A program made the position numbers and the translations under genes. Below, piece after piece: positions 42,370-51,243 of a stretch of DNA of 64,000 bases (within the stretch, counting starts at the first letter, position 1; each line of letters begins with the position of its first letter). Under the pieces are notes generated by a model. It had not been told where the DNA came from and did not search any database. It worked only from the letters and a program-made list of their open reading frames with translations. Source of the DNA: PRO6 sp035565775 (GTDB taxonomy: Bacteria; Pseudomonadota; Alphaproteobacteria; Rhizobiales; Xanthobacteraceae); NCBI GenBank assembly GCA_035565775.1, contig DATMRW010000007.1:62001-126000 (forward strand), in the 5' to 3' direction.

Positions 42370-44295
42370 ATGGCTAATTCAAGTGAGCAGACGGCGATGC
42401 CGCTGCCTGAGGAGGCTGGTGCATCGTCGCGGACGATCGTCGCGTCCATAATTAATAGGATTTCAGGCTGGGCCAGGTCAGGCGTGATCCCGAGCGTGTT
42501 TCGGGACAGGGTTCGTCATGGATTCGACCGCGTCGCCGGCAAGGTATTTTCGGGCAAGCCGCGCGAGGTCAATAGCCTCGATCAGGCCAAATCGGAGATC
42601 GGCGGTTTTCTTGCATCCTGCAAGCGGATCTTCTGGGGCCTTGCCTGCTTCAGCGGTCTCAGCAACATTCTGATGCTGACCGGCTCATTCTTCATGCTTC
42701 AGGTCTATGACCGTGTCCTGCCGAGCCGCAGTGTGTCCACTCTGCTGGCGCTGCTTGTGCTGGCGACGCTGCTTTATGTTTTGCAGGGCGGCCTCGATCT
42801 GATCCGCACCCGGATCTGCGTGCGGGTCGGCCGCTACCTCGAAGAGACGCTCGGCGTACGGGTGTTCGATGCGGTCGTCCGTATGCCGCTAAAGGCGCGC
42901 GGCGATGGCGACGGCCTGCAGCCGATGCGCGATCTCGATCAGGTGCGCGGCTTTCTGTCGAGCGGGGGCCCTTCGGCACTGTTCGATCTGCCGTGGATGC
43001 CGATCTACATCGCGGTCTGCTTCTTCTTTCATTTCTGGATCGGCGTGACGGCGCTCGTCGGCGCATTTGTGCTGGTTGCTCTTACGGTTGCGACCGAGTT
43101 GCGCACCCGCGGCCCGTCCGAGGCCTATGCGCGCTTTTCGGTTGCCCGCAATGGTCTTGTCGCCGAAGGCCGGCGCAATGCCGAGGTCCTGCACGCGATG
43201 GGAATGCGCGGCCAGGCCGCGGCGCGCTGGCGGGAGGCCAATGCAAGCTATCTCGCCGCCCATGAAGCGGCGAACGATGTGGCGACGGGCATCGGCGGCA
43301 TCTCTAAGGTGTTTCGCGCCGTTCTTCAGTCGGCGGTTCTGGCGGTCGGCGCCTATCTGGTGATCTATCAGGAATCGACCGCCGGCATCATCATCGCCGG
43401 GTCTATCCTCACCGCGCGCGCGCTTGCCCCGGTGGAGCTCGCGATCGCCAACTGGCGCGGCTTCGTGTCCGCCCGTCAGGCCAGCGCGCGGCTCGACCAG
43501 CTGCTCGCATTGCTGCCGCCGGATGCGGAGCGTCTGCAACTGCCGGCGCCGACGGACAAGCTCTCGGTCGAAAGCATTTTTGTTCCGGCGCCGGGCGGCC
43601 AGCGGGTGCTGCTGTCCGATGTGTCCTTCGCGCTGAAGGCAGGGCAGGGGCTTGGCGTGATCGGCCCGAGCGGATCGGGCAAGACCTCGCTGGCGCGTGC
43701 GCTGGTTGGCATCTGGCCGCAGATGCGCGGCCGCATCACGCTCGACAGTGCGCCGCTCGACCAATGGATGCCGGAAAACCTTGGCCGCCATATCGGCTAC
43801 CTGCCGCAGAGCGTCGAGCTGTTCAACGGCAGCATCGCGGCCAACATTGCCCGTTTCGACACCGGGGCGACGCCGGAAGCGGTGCTTTCGGCAGCCCATG
43901 CTGCCGGCGCGCATGATCTGATCCTCTCCTTCCCCGAAGGTTACAGCACCAGGATCGGCGAAGGCGGCGCGGCGCTGTCCGCAGGGCAGCGGCAGCGAAT
44001 CGGCCTTGCGCGCGCTTTCTACGGCAATCCGTTCCTCGTCGTTCTCGACGAGCCGACCTCGAACCTCGATGCCGAGGGCGAGGAGGCGCTGACCGAGGCC
44101 ATCCTCAACGTTCGCCGCCGCGGCGGCATCGTGGTGATCATCGCGCACCGGCCGAAGGCGCTGGACGGCGTGGATCATGTGATGGTGGTTTCCGGCGGCC
44201 GATGCCAGTCGTTCGGACCGAAGGACGAGGTGCTGAAGCAGGTCCTTCGCACGCCGCTCAAAATCGTCCGGGAGAACAAGGGAGGCGCACAATGA
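42370..44295 (+). CDS. Type I secretion ABC transporter (permease/ATPase, PrtD family)
   Basis: A 641-residue exporter. An N-terminal polar extension of about 65 residues precedes the membrane domain, which starts near residue 80 (FWGLACFSGLSNILMLTGSF and FFMLQVYDRVLPSRSVSTLL), diagnostic of PrtD-type T1SS transporters. The ATPase has Walker A GPSGSGKTSLARAL near residue 435, signature LSAGQRQRIGLARAF, Walker B FLVVLDEPTSNLD and H-loop IIAHRPKALD. It should export the adjacent beta-helix protein. The stop overlaps the HlyD-family start (ATGA). The extension makes it longer than the usual 570-580 residues. Confidence 0.95.
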   Translation: MANSSEQTAMPLPEEAGASSRTIVASIINRISGWARSGVIPSVFRDRVRHGFDRVAGKVFSGKPREVNSLDQAKSEIGGFLASCKRIFWGLACFSGLSNILMLTGSFFMLQVYDRVLPSRSVSTLLALLVLATLLYVLQGGLDLIRTRICVRVGRYLEETLGVRVFDAVVRMPLKARGDGDGLQPMRDLDQVRGFLSSGGPSALFDLPWMPIYIAVCFFFHFWIGVTALVGAFVLVALTVATELRTRGPSEAYARFSVARNGLVAEGRRNAEVLHAMGMRGQAAARWREANASYLAAHEAANDVATGIGGISKVFRAVLQSAVLAVGAYLVIYQESTAGIIIAGSILTARALAPVELAIANWRGFVSARQASARLDQLLALLPPDAERLQLPAPTDKLSVESIFVPAPGGQRVLLSDVSFALKAGQGLGVIGPSGSGKTSLARALVGIWPQMRGRITLDSAPLDQWMPENLGRHIGYLPQSVELFNGSIAANIARFDTGATPEAVLSAAHAAGAHDLILSFPEGYSTRIGEGGAALSAGQRQRIGLARAFYGNPFLVVLDEPTSNLDAEGEEALTEAILNVRRRGGIVVIIAHRPKALDGVDHVMVVSGGRCQSFGPKDEVLKQVLRTPLKIVRENKGGAQ

Positions 44296-45605
44296 GCACG
44301 GCACCTTCTTCGGCACTGCAGTCGATCCGCCGCTACCTGCTTGCGGGCATGGTGATCGTCGTATTCGTGACCTTCGGCATCGGCGGCTGGGCGGCGACGA
44401 CGGAGCTCGCCGGGGCGGTCATCGGCCAGGGCAACGTAATCGTCGAGTCCAGCGTCAAGAAGATCCAGCACCCGACCGGCGGCATCGTTGGCGAACTCAA
44501 GGTTCGCGAAGGCGATCGCGTCAAGGCTGGCGATGTTTTGCTGCGCCTCGACGAGACGCAGACGCGGGCGAACGCCACGATCATCGCCAAGGGCTATAAC
44601 GAGCTGCTGGCCCGGCAGGCGCGGCTCGAAGCCGAGCGCGACAATATTGAGACCGTCAGCTTCCCGAAGTCGCTTCTGGAGGACGCCAGCGATCCGAGTT
44701 CCGACGCCGCGCGATCCGTTGCCGCCGAGCGCTCGCTGTTTGCCCTGCGCAAGCAGGCGCGCAGCGGCCAGAAGGCCCAGTTGCTCGAACGCAGCAGCCA
44801 GCTTGAGCAGGAGATCAACGGCTATTCCGGCCAGGTCGCGGCCAAGCAGCGCGAGGTGGAGTTCATCCACAACGAGTTGGCCGGCGTGCGCGAGCTGTTC
44901 CAGAAGAAGCTGGTGCCGATGGGTCGGCTGACTGCCCTTGAGCGCGACACTGCGCGCCTCGAGGGCGAGCGCAGCCAGCTTGCGGGCATCATCGCGCAGG
45001 CCAAGGGCAAGATCGCCGAGATCCAGCTTCAGATCATCCAGATCGATCAGGATCTGCGCACCGAGGTCGGCAAGGACCTGATCGAGACCCGCTCCAAGCT
45101 CGCCGAACTGGCCGAGCGCAAGACGGCGGCGGTCGATCAGCTCAACCGCATCGACGTGCGCGCGCCGCAGAGCGGACGCGTTCACCAGCTCGCCGTTCAT
45201 ACCGTCGGCGGCGTGATCGGGCCGGGCGAGCAGATCATGCTGATCGTGCCGGATGCGGACATGCTTGCCGTGGAGGTCAGGATCGCGCCGCGCGATATCG
45301 ACCAGCTCTATGTCGGCCAGCGCGCGTTGATGCGGTTCGCCGCGTTCAACCAGCGCACCACGCCGGAGATCGAGGGCGATGTCGAGCTGGTGTCGGCCGA
45401 TCTGATGCAGGATCAGCGCACCGGCGCGGGCTACTACACGGTTCGCATTCTGCTCAAGCAGGAAGAGCTGGCGCGCATGGGCAACGCCAAGATCGTGCCG
45501 GGCATGCCGGTGGATGTCTTCATCCAGACCGGCGGGCGCACGGCGCTGTCCTATCTGATCAAGCCGCTGCACGATCAGGCGATCCGCGCTTTCACCGAGC
45601 GCTGA
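44292..45605 (+). CDS. HlyD-family type I secretion periplasmic adaptor
   Basis: A 437-residue membrane fusion protein. One N-terminal membrane anchor (MVIVVFVTFGIGGWAATTEL, residues about 19-38) is followed by the lipoyl half VQHPTGGIVGELKV-like segment (KKIQHPTGGIVGELKVREGD), a long coiled coil (residues about 100-280) and the second lipoyl/beta-barrel half IDVRAPQSGRVHQLAVHTVG with GGVIGPGEQIMLIVP. The end GMPVDVFIQTGGRTALSYLI is typical of PrtE/HlyD adaptors. It bridges the ABC exporter to an outer-membrane TolC-like channel, which is not encoded in this window. Confidence 0.95.
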   Translation: MSTAPSSALQSIRRYLLAGMVIVVFVTFGIGGWAATTELAGAVIGQGNVIVESSVKKIQHPTGGIVGELKVREGDRVKAGDVLLRLDETQTRANATIIAKGYNELLARQARLEAERDNIETVSFPKSLLEDASDPSSDAARSVAAERSLFALRKQARSGQKAQLLERSSQLEQEINGYSGQVAAKQREVEFIHNELAGVRELFQKKLVPMGRLTALERDTARLEGERSQLAGIIAQAKGKIAEIQLQIIQIDQDLRTEVGKDLIETRSKLAELAERKTAAVDQLNRIDVRAPQSGRVHQLAVHTVGGVIGPGEQIMLIVPDADMLAVEVRIAPRDIDQLYVGQRALMRFAAFNQRTTPEIEGDVELVSADLMQDQRTGAGYYTVRILLKQEELARMGNAKIVPGMPVDVFIQTGGRTALSYLIKPLHDQAIRAFTER

Positions 45606-45625
45606 TCGTCCAGGGGAGGGATGCT

Positions 45626-45662
45626 GGCGGGAGCCGCTTCATGGGGATTGGCGGCTCCCGCC
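45626..45662 (+). terminator. Hairpin after the HlyD-family gene, likely operon end
   Basis: A 12-bp perfect GC-rich stem, GGCGGGAGCCGC with its complement and a 13-base loop, lies 20 bp after the stop codon. The following bases are not T-rich, so termination may be imperfect or Rho-assisted. Confidence 0.6.
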
Positions 45663-45762
45663 GGGTCTCTCGCCGCGTGGCGCAAGGCCCGCGATAAACC
45701 TCCAAGCGACTGATATTGAGCCAACTTAAGGCCGCTGTGGAAAACCATGGCGAGTGGGACTA

Positions 45763-45782
45763 GACTGGAACTTATGCCAGTC
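45763..45782. promoter_or_regulatory. Inverted repeat GACTGG-N8-CCAGTC upstream of coxC
   Basis: A perfect 6-bp dyad about 85-100 bp upstream of the chosen coxC start, in a promoter-sized gap after the secretion operon. Function unknown; it may be an operator or a short leader hairpin. Confidence 0.35.
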
Positions 45783-45864
45783 CAGACAAGGAGGATTGGA
45801 CAGAATTCGGGATGTCCCGATGGGGACTAACCGGGATCGTTTCCTGGAGAGGGAACTCATCGCA

Positions 45865-47118
45865 ATGTCGCCCGCGCACGAGCCCTGGCTCGTTACGTTG
45901 TCATTGGTTATGGCGTTTCAGGGCAGCTATGTCGGGCTGCACATGGCGCGGAAGATCGGTGCGGCTCAGGGGACGCGGCGCAGGGCGATGATCACGATGT
46001 CGGCGCTGTCGATGGCGCTGGCGATCTGGACGATGCACTTCGTCGGCATGCTCGCCGTGCGGTTGCCCGGCACGGTCGATTTCCTCGTTCTGCCGACCCT
46101 ACTTTCATTTCTCGTCTGCGTGCTAGTGGTCGGCTTCGCCGTGTTCACGGTAGGGACCGGGACGCCGACGCCGGGGCGCATCGCCTTCGGCTCGGTGCTG
46201 ATGGGGGCGGGCATCGTCACCATGCATTACCTCGGCATGCACGCACTCCACATCAGCATTCATATGGTCCATGATCCGATCCTGGTGCTGGCGAGCATCG
46301 CAGTGGGCATTCTCGCCTCGGGCCTTTCGTTGTGGCTTGGCTTCGTCCCTAACGCATGGCGCTCGACGCTGCTGGCGGCGGCGCTGATGGCGCTGGCCAT
46401 TTCGGCGATGCACTATACCGCTATGGCCGGCGTCACCTTCGTGCCCCATGCAACGGGCGAATTGGGCGCGCCCGCGCTGTCGCATGGTCTTCTCGCGATC
46501 ATCGTCTCTGTCGTCGGTTTCGTGGTGTCCGGCCTGTTTTTGCTGACGCTCGTTCCCGAGAGGGATGGTGCGCCCGCGGTGACAGCAATAGCGGCGCCGG
46601 CCCCGGCATCGCCCTTGCCATCGTCTTCGGTTCAGGCGGAGGCGATCCTGATCGAGACGGATGGACCCGAGAGTGCGCCTCACTCCTCGCAATTCAACAA
46701 CCATCTGGCGGTGACCACGGTGCCTGATGAGCAGCCCGCGCCGGTCGTCGTTGCCCCCGCGCGGCCATCAGCGCGCGTCCTGCCGGTGGAGAAGGGCGGC
46801 CGGCGCCACAACTTGCCGGTGGAGCGGGTGGTCGCCGTGCAGGCGCAGGCCCACTACACCATGCTGTTCGACGGCGAGGCGAGCCTGTTCTGTCCGCTCT
46901 CGATCTCGGAGGTCGAGGCGCAGCTCGATCCGGCGATCTTCGCAAGGGTTCATCGCAGCCACATCGTCAATCTGGACAAGCTGGATTTCGGCCGGAAGGG
47001 CGGAGAGGGCGGGTTCCTGAATACCGCGACCGAGGTGCCGTATCGAGTGCCCGTGAGCCGCGCCAAGCGCAGTTGGTTGAAGCGGCGGCTTCAGGATCGG
47101 CTGATGGTTGCCAAGTAG
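45865..47118 (+). CDS. coxC: CoxC: MHYT-domain membrane sensor with C-terminal LytTR DNA-binding domain
   Basis: A 417-residue protein. Residues about 1-230 hold seven hydrophobic segments with three MHYT repeats (TMHFVGM, TMHYLGM and AMHYTAM), proposed to bind metal and sense a gas such as CO or O2. A Pro/Ala-rich linker leads to a LytTR domain (residues about 310-415: HNLPVERVVAVQAQAHYTML, RVHRSHIVNLDKLDFGRKGG and VPVSRAKRSWLKRRL). This architecture and its place before coxM match CoxC of Oligotropha carboxidovorans. Alternative starts are an ATG at 45820 and a GTG at 45754. It is a good candidate for recognising the direct repeats downstream of its own gene. Confidence 0.9.
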   Translation: MSPAHEPWLVTLSLVMAFQGSYVGLHMARKIGAAQGTRRRAMITMSALSMALAIWTMHFVGMLAVRLPGTVDFLVLPTLLSFLVCVLVVGFAVFTVGTGTPTPGRIAFGSVLMGAGIVTMHYLGMHALHISIHMVHDPILVLASIAVGILASGLSLWLGFVPNAWRSTLLAAALMALAISAMHYTAMAGVTFVPHATGELGAPALSHGLLAIIVSVVGFVVSGLFLLTLVPERDGAPAVTAIAAPAPASPLPSSSVQAEAILIETDGPESAPHSSQFNNHLAVTTVPDEQPAPVVVAPARPSARVLPVEKGGRRHNLPVERVVAVQAQAHYTMLFDGEASLFCPLSISEVEAQLDPAIFARVHRSHIVNLDKLDFGRKGGEGGFLNTATEVPYRVPVSRAKRSWLKRRLQDRLMVAK

Positions 47119-47167
47119 CGGCGGGCAGTGGCCGATCAAGGCACCACCTGGTTGTCCTTCAAAGGCG

Positions 47168-47249
47168 CGCATTTGCGGCACGATCAGGGTTTGAATACCT
47201 CGCAATTGGTGCACGACGGGTCAGCGCGCTTGACGCAATTCGTGCACCA
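47168..47249. promoter_or_regulatory. Three 16-bp direct repeats with exact 33-bp period upstream of coxM
   Basis: Copies begin at 47168 (CGCATTTGCGGCACGA), 47201 (CGCAATTGGTGCACGA) and 47234 (CGCAATTCGTGCACCA). Copies two and three differ at 2 of 16 positions, copies one and two at 3. Each contains TT-N3-G at the same offset (TTGCGG, TTGGTG, TTCGTG). The period equals about three helical turns, placing copies on one face. LytTR domains commonly bind direct repeats, and the PAS-LytTR CO sensor RcoM recognises TT-N3-G elements near cox genes. The last copy ends 122 bp before the coxM start. Confidence 0.7.
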
Positions 47250-47371
47250 AACATGCAGTTCATGCGTCTCGCGGTCCGCCCGTTCTTTTCCCATTGAATT
47301 GAAAGGGCAACGCTTTTTCTCTTTCCGGCAAGAACCGGCATTTCGTGCCGGCGTTTTCGGGGAGGGTATCC

Positions 47372-48244
47372 GTGATACCAGGTCATTTCGTTTATCATCG
47401 CCCGTCCTCCGTGGAGGAGGCGATCGCCGTGCTGTCTGCCTATGGCGACGATGCACGCCCGCTGGCCGGCGGCCACAGCCTCATTCCCATGATGAAATTG
47501 CGGATGGCCGCGCCCGAGCACCTGATCGATCTCGGATCGGTCGAGGGCCTCAAGGGCATCCGGCAGGAGGGCGGCGACATCGTGATCGGCGCCATGGCGA
47601 CCCAGGCCGAGATGGTGAAGTCGGACCTGCTGACGGCCCAGCTTCCGATCATCCGTGAAACCGCGCTGCAGATCGCCGATCCGCAGATCCGGTATGTCGG
47701 CACGCTCGGCGGCAATGTTGCCAACGGCGACCCCGGCAACGACATGCCAGCGGTGATGCTGGCGCTGAACGCGACCTATGTGCTGCGCGGCCTCTCCGGC
47801 GAGCGACAGGTCCGCGCCCGCGAATTCTATTTTGGGGCGTATGACACCGCGCTCAAGCCCGGCGAGATCTTGATTGCCGTGCGCATTCCCGCTCCGCCAG
47901 CCGGGCATGGCTATGCCTATGAAAAGCTCAAGCGCAAGATCGGCGACTACGCCACCGCAGCCGCCGCCGTCATCCTCACGATGAACGGCGATGTGGTGGC
48001 GGACTGCGCCATCGCCCTCACCAATGTCGCGGCGACCCCGCTGCTGGCCAGCGACGCCAGCGCGATCGTGGTCGGCTCGGCGCTGGATGCAGGCACCGTC
48101 AAGCGCGCCTCGGAGGCTGCGCAGGCGATTACCGATCCGGCCTCGGACGGGCGCGGCCCCGCCGAATACCGCCGTGCCATGGCGGGCGTGATGGTGGCGC
48201 GTGCATTGGCCAAAGCAAAATCCCGCGCCGGCAAAGGAGCCTGA
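47372..48244 (+). CDS. coxM: Carbon monoxide dehydrogenase medium (FAD-binding) subunit
   Basis: A 290-residue FAD subunit of the xanthine-dehydrogenase family. FAD-binding motifs are ARPLAGGHSLIPMMKLRMA near residue 30 and TLGGNVANGDPGNDMPAVML near residue 110-130, the pyrophosphate contact typical of CoxM. It passes electrons from the 2Fe-2S clusters of CoxS to the respiratory chain. GTG at 47372 with GGGAGGG six bases upstream is the best start and gives IPGHFVYHRPSSVEEAIAVL; the frame also opens at a GTG at 47345. It is first of the structural genes, three bases before coxS. Confidence 0.95.
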   Translation: MIPGHFVYHRPSSVEEAIAVLSAYGDDARPLAGGHSLIPMMKLRMAAPEHLIDLGSVEGLKGIRQEGGDIVIGAMATQAEMVKSDLLTAQLPIIRETALQIADPQIRYVGTLGGNVANGDPGNDMPAVMLALNATYVLRGLSGERQVRAREFYFGAYDTALKPGEILIAVRIPAPPAGHGYAYEKLKRKIGDYATAAAAVILTMNGDVVADCAIALTNVAATPLLASDASAIVVGSALDAGTVKRASEAAQAITDPASDGRGPAEYRRAMAGVMVARALAKAKSRAGKGA

Positions 48245-48247
48245 CCC

Positions 48248-48769
48248 ATGAATGACGACCAGCAGGCGACCGAGACGATTGCCATCACTCTCACCATCAA
48301 CGGCAAGCGCGTGCAGCGTTTCGTCGATCCGCGGACATTGCTCGTCCATTTCATCCGCGAAGACGTCGGGCTGACCGGTACGCATATCGGCTGCGACACC
48401 TCCCATTGCGGCGCCTGCACGATCGATCTCGACGGCATCTCGGTGAAATCCTGCACCATGTTTGCGGTGCAAGCCGACGGCGCCACGATCAAGACCATCG
48501 AGGGGATGGCCAATGCCGACGGCACGCTGTCGCCGCTGCAGGAAGGCTTTCGCCAGATGCACGGCCTGCAATGCGGCTTCTGCACGCCCGGCATGATCAT
48601 GCGCGCCAGCGTGCTGCTGCGCGAGAATTCGGATCCGAGCGAGGCGGAAATCCGCCAGGGCATCGCCGGCAATCTCTGCCGCTGCACCGGATATCAGAAC
48701 ATCGTCAAGGCGATCCAGCATGCTGCCGCAACGATGAACGGCCGCACCTATCAGGAGGCAGCGGAATGA
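48248..48769 (+). CDS. coxS: Carbon monoxide dehydrogenase small (2Fe-2S) subunit
   Basis: A 173-residue iron-sulfur subunit. The plant-ferredoxin-type cluster is held by Cys residues in HIGCDTSHCGACTIDL and VKSCTMFA (residues about 45-75), and the second cluster by LQCGFCTPGMIMRA and GNLCRCTGYQNIV (residues about 108-150). Length is near that of the O. carboxidovorans subunit. It relays electrons from the Mo-Cu site in CoxL to FAD in CoxM. Its stop overlaps the coxL start (ATGA). Confidence 0.96.
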   Translation: MNDDQQATETIAITLTINGKRVQRFVDPRTLLVHFIREDVGLTGTHIGCDTSHCGACTIDLDGISVKSCTMFAVQADGATIKTIEGMANADGTLSPLQEGFRQMHGLQCGFCTPGMIMRASVLLRENSDPSEAEIRQGIAGNLCRCTGYQNIVKAIQHAAATMNGRTYQEAAE

Positions 48770-51180
48770 ACGAGATGACATTGACGCGGGAAGCCCGCGA
48801 AGCGCGCCTCGAGGGCATGGGCTGCAAGCGCAAGCGCGTCGAGGACATCCGCTTCACCCAGGGCAAGGGCAACTATGTCGACGACATCAAGCTGCCCAAC
48901 ATGGTTCAGGGCGACTTCGTTCGCTCGCCGCATGCGCATGCGCGCATCAAGCGGATCGACGCATCGAAAGCTCTCGCATTGCCTGGCGTGCTCGCGGTCC
49001 TGACGGCGGAAGACCTAAAGCCGCTCGGGCTGCACTGGATGCCGACGCTCGCCGGCGACGTGCAGGCGGTGCTGGCCGACGGCAAGGTGCTTTTCCAGAA
49101 TCAGGAAGTCGCTTTCGTCGTCGCGGAGAACCGCTACATCGCCGACGACGCCGTTCAGCTCGTCGAGGTCGAATACGAGCCGCTGCCGGTTCTGGTCAAT
49201 CCGTTCGACGCAATGAAGCCGGATGCGCCGATCCTGCGCGAGGACATCGCCGACAAGATGACCGGCGCGCACGGGCCGCGCAAACATGGCAACCACATTT
49301 TCGAGTGGACGATCGGTGATCGGGCCGCGACTGATGCGGCGTTCGAAAATGCCGAGGTGACCATCAAGGAGCTGATCACCTATCCGCGCACCCATCCTTC
49401 GCCGCTCGAAACCTGCCAGTGCCTTGCTTCCTTCGACAAGGTCAAGGGCGAGCTGACGGTCTATGGCACCTTCCAGGCGCCGCATGTCATTCGCACCGTG
49501 GCATCGCTGCTGTCGAAAATCCCGGAGCACAAGATCCATGTGATCGCGCCGGACATCGGCGGAGGCTTCGGCAACAAGGTCGGCGCCTATGCCGGCTATA
49601 TCTGCGCCATCGTCGCCTCGATCGTCACCGGCATTCCGGTGAAGTGGGTCGAGGACCGGATGGAAAACCTGACGGCGACGTCATTCGCCCGCGATTATCA
49701 TATGACCGCCGAGCTCGCGGCGACGAGGGACGGCCGCGTCACCGGTCTGCGCGTGCATGTGCTGGCCGACCACGGCGCGTTCGATGCTTGCGCCGATCCG
49801 TCGAAGTGGCCGGCGGGCTTCTTCAACATCGTCACCGGCTCCTACGATTTCCCGGCGGCGCATGTCGCGGTCGACGGCGTCTATACCAATAAGGCGCCCG
49901 GCGGCGTCGCCTATCGTTGTTCGTTCCGCGTCACCGAGGCCGCTTACTGCATCGAGCGTGCCATGGACATGCTGGCGCAGAAGCTGAACATGGACCCTGC
50001 CGAACTGCGGATGAAGAATTTCATCCGCCGTGAACAGTTCCCCTACCAGTCGGCGCTCGGATGGGAATACGATTCCGGCGACTATCACACCGCGATGCAG
50101 AAGGTGATGGACGCCATCGACTACAAGGGGCTGCGCGCCGAGCAAAAGGCGAAGCAGGAGGCATTCAGGCGCGGCGAGACCCGCGAGATCATGGGCATCG
50201 GCGTGACCTTCTTCACCGAGATCGTCGGCGCAGGCCCCTCGAAGAACTGCGACATTCTCGGGGTTGCGATGTTTGACAGCGCCGAGATCCGCATTCATCC
50301 CACGGGCTCCATCATCGCCCGCATGGGATCGAAGAGTCAGGGCCAGGGCCATGAGACAACCTGGGCCCAGATCATCGCCACCGAGCTCGGCATCCCGGCC
50401 AGCGATATCATGATCGAGGAGGGCAACACCGACACCGCTCCTTACGGGCTCGGCACCTACGGCTCGCGCTCGACGCCGGTCGCCGGCGCGGCGATCGCGA
50501 TGGCGGCCCGCAAGATCAAGAACAAGGCGCAGATGATTGCCGCGCATCTTCTTGAAGTGTCGGAATACGATCTCGAGTGGGATATCGACGGCTTCCACGT
50601 CAAGGGCAATCCCGAGCGCGTCAAGACGATGAAGGAGATTGCGTGGGCGGCCTACAACGCGCCGCCGCCGGGGCTCGAGCCGGGGCTGGAGGCGGTCAAC
50701 TACTATGACCCGCCGAACATGACCTATCCCTTCGGCGCCTACTTCTGCGTGATGGACATCGACGTCGACACCGGCGTCTCCACCGTCCGCCGCTTCTACG
50801 CGCTCGACGATTGCGGCACCCGCATCAACCCGATGATCATCGAGGGGCAGGTGCATGGCGGATTGACCGAGGCCTTCGCCATCGCGATGGCGCAGGAGAT
50901 CGCCTACGACGAGAACGGCAACATGATGAATTCGTCCTTCATGGATTTCTTCCTGCCGACCGCAGTGGAAACGCCAAAATGGGAGACGGACTACACCGTC
51001 ACGCCGTCGCCGCATCATCCGATCGGCGCCAAGGGCGTCGGCGAGAGCCCGAATGTCGGCGGCGTGCCGGCCTTCTCGAATGCCGTGAACGATGCGTTCG
51101 CCTTCCTCGGCGGCAAAAACCTGATGATGCCGCACTATCCGCATCGTCTGTGGCAGACCGCGCGCGAGCTGGGCGTCTGA
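48766..51180 (+). CDS. coxL: Form I aerobic carbon monoxide dehydrogenase large (molybdopterin) subunit
   Basis: An 804-residue subunit carrying the molybdenum-copper centre that oxidises CO to CO2. The active-site loop VAYRCSFRVTEAAY matches the form I signature AYxCSFR, which separates true CO dehydrogenases from form II homologues; the Cu-binding Cys is residue 385, close to Cys388 of the O. carboxidovorans enzyme. Molybdopterin-binding segments such as APDIGGGFGNKVGAYAGYIC and IGAKGVGESPNVGGVPAF (containing the conserved Glu) are present. The order coxM-S-L and the ATGA overlap with coxS are standard. CoxD and CoxE/F are needed to insert Cu and S. Confidence 0.97.
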   Translation: MNEMTLTREAREARLEGMGCKRKRVEDIRFTQGKGNYVDDIKLPNMVQGDFVRSPHAHARIKRIDASKALALPGVLAVLTAEDLKPLGLHWMPTLAGDVQAVLADGKVLFQNQEVAFVVAENRYIADDAVQLVEVEYEPLPVLVNPFDAMKPDAPILREDIADKMTGAHGPRKHGNHIFEWTIGDRAATDAAFENAEVTIKELITYPRTHPSPLETCQCLASFDKVKGELTVYGTFQAPHVIRTVASLLSKIPEHKIHVIAPDIGGGFGNKVGAYAGYICAIVASIVTGIPVKWVEDRMENLTATSFARDYHMTAELAATRDGRVTGLRVHVLADHGAFDACADPSKWPAGFFNIVTGSYDFPAAHVAVDGVYTNKAPGGVAYRCSFRVTEAAYCIERAMDMLAQKLNMDPAELRMKNFIRREQFPYQSALGWEYDSGDYHTAMQKVMDAIDYKGLRAEQKAKQEAFRRGETREIMGIGVTFFTEIVGAGPSKNCDILGVAMFDSAEIRIHPTGSIIARMGSKSQGQGHETTWAQIIATELGIPASDIMIEEGNTDTAPYGLGTYGSRSTPVAGAAIAMAARKIKNKAQMIAAHLLEVSEYDLEWDIDGFHVKGNPERVKTMKEIAWAAYNAPPPGLEPGLEAVNYYDPPNMTYPFGAYFCVMDIDVDTGVSTVRRFYALDDCGTRINPMIIEGQVHGGLTEAFAIAMAQEIAYDENGNMMNSSFMDFFLPTAVETPKWETDYTVTPSPHHPIGAKGVGESPNVGGVPAFSNAVNDAFAFLGGKNLMMPHYPHRLWQTARELGV

Positions 51181-51243
51181 TCCTTGCTCGATTGGGACGG
51201 CCTGGCATCGCCCGCGAGCCAGGCCGCTGAAGGTGAATTGAGA

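Noticed and set aside
47184..47294. Short leftward frame with two CxxC pairs (CTNC ... CTNC) resembling a zinc ribbon
   Set aside because: The two CTNC motifs are the antisense reading of two of the 16-bp direct repeats, whose 33-bp period equals 11 codons. There is no ribosome-binding site before the ATG. The repeat explains the pattern better than a gene.
47159..48781. Long leftward open frame (about 540 codons) over coxM and coxS
   Set aside because: It lies opposite two genes with clear iron-sulfur and FAD motifs and has no recognisable domain. Long antisense frames are common in high-GC DNA.
49681..51144. Long leftward open frame (about 487 codons) opposite coxL
   Set aside because: Antisense of a certain gene with Arg/His/Asp-rich composition and no family features.
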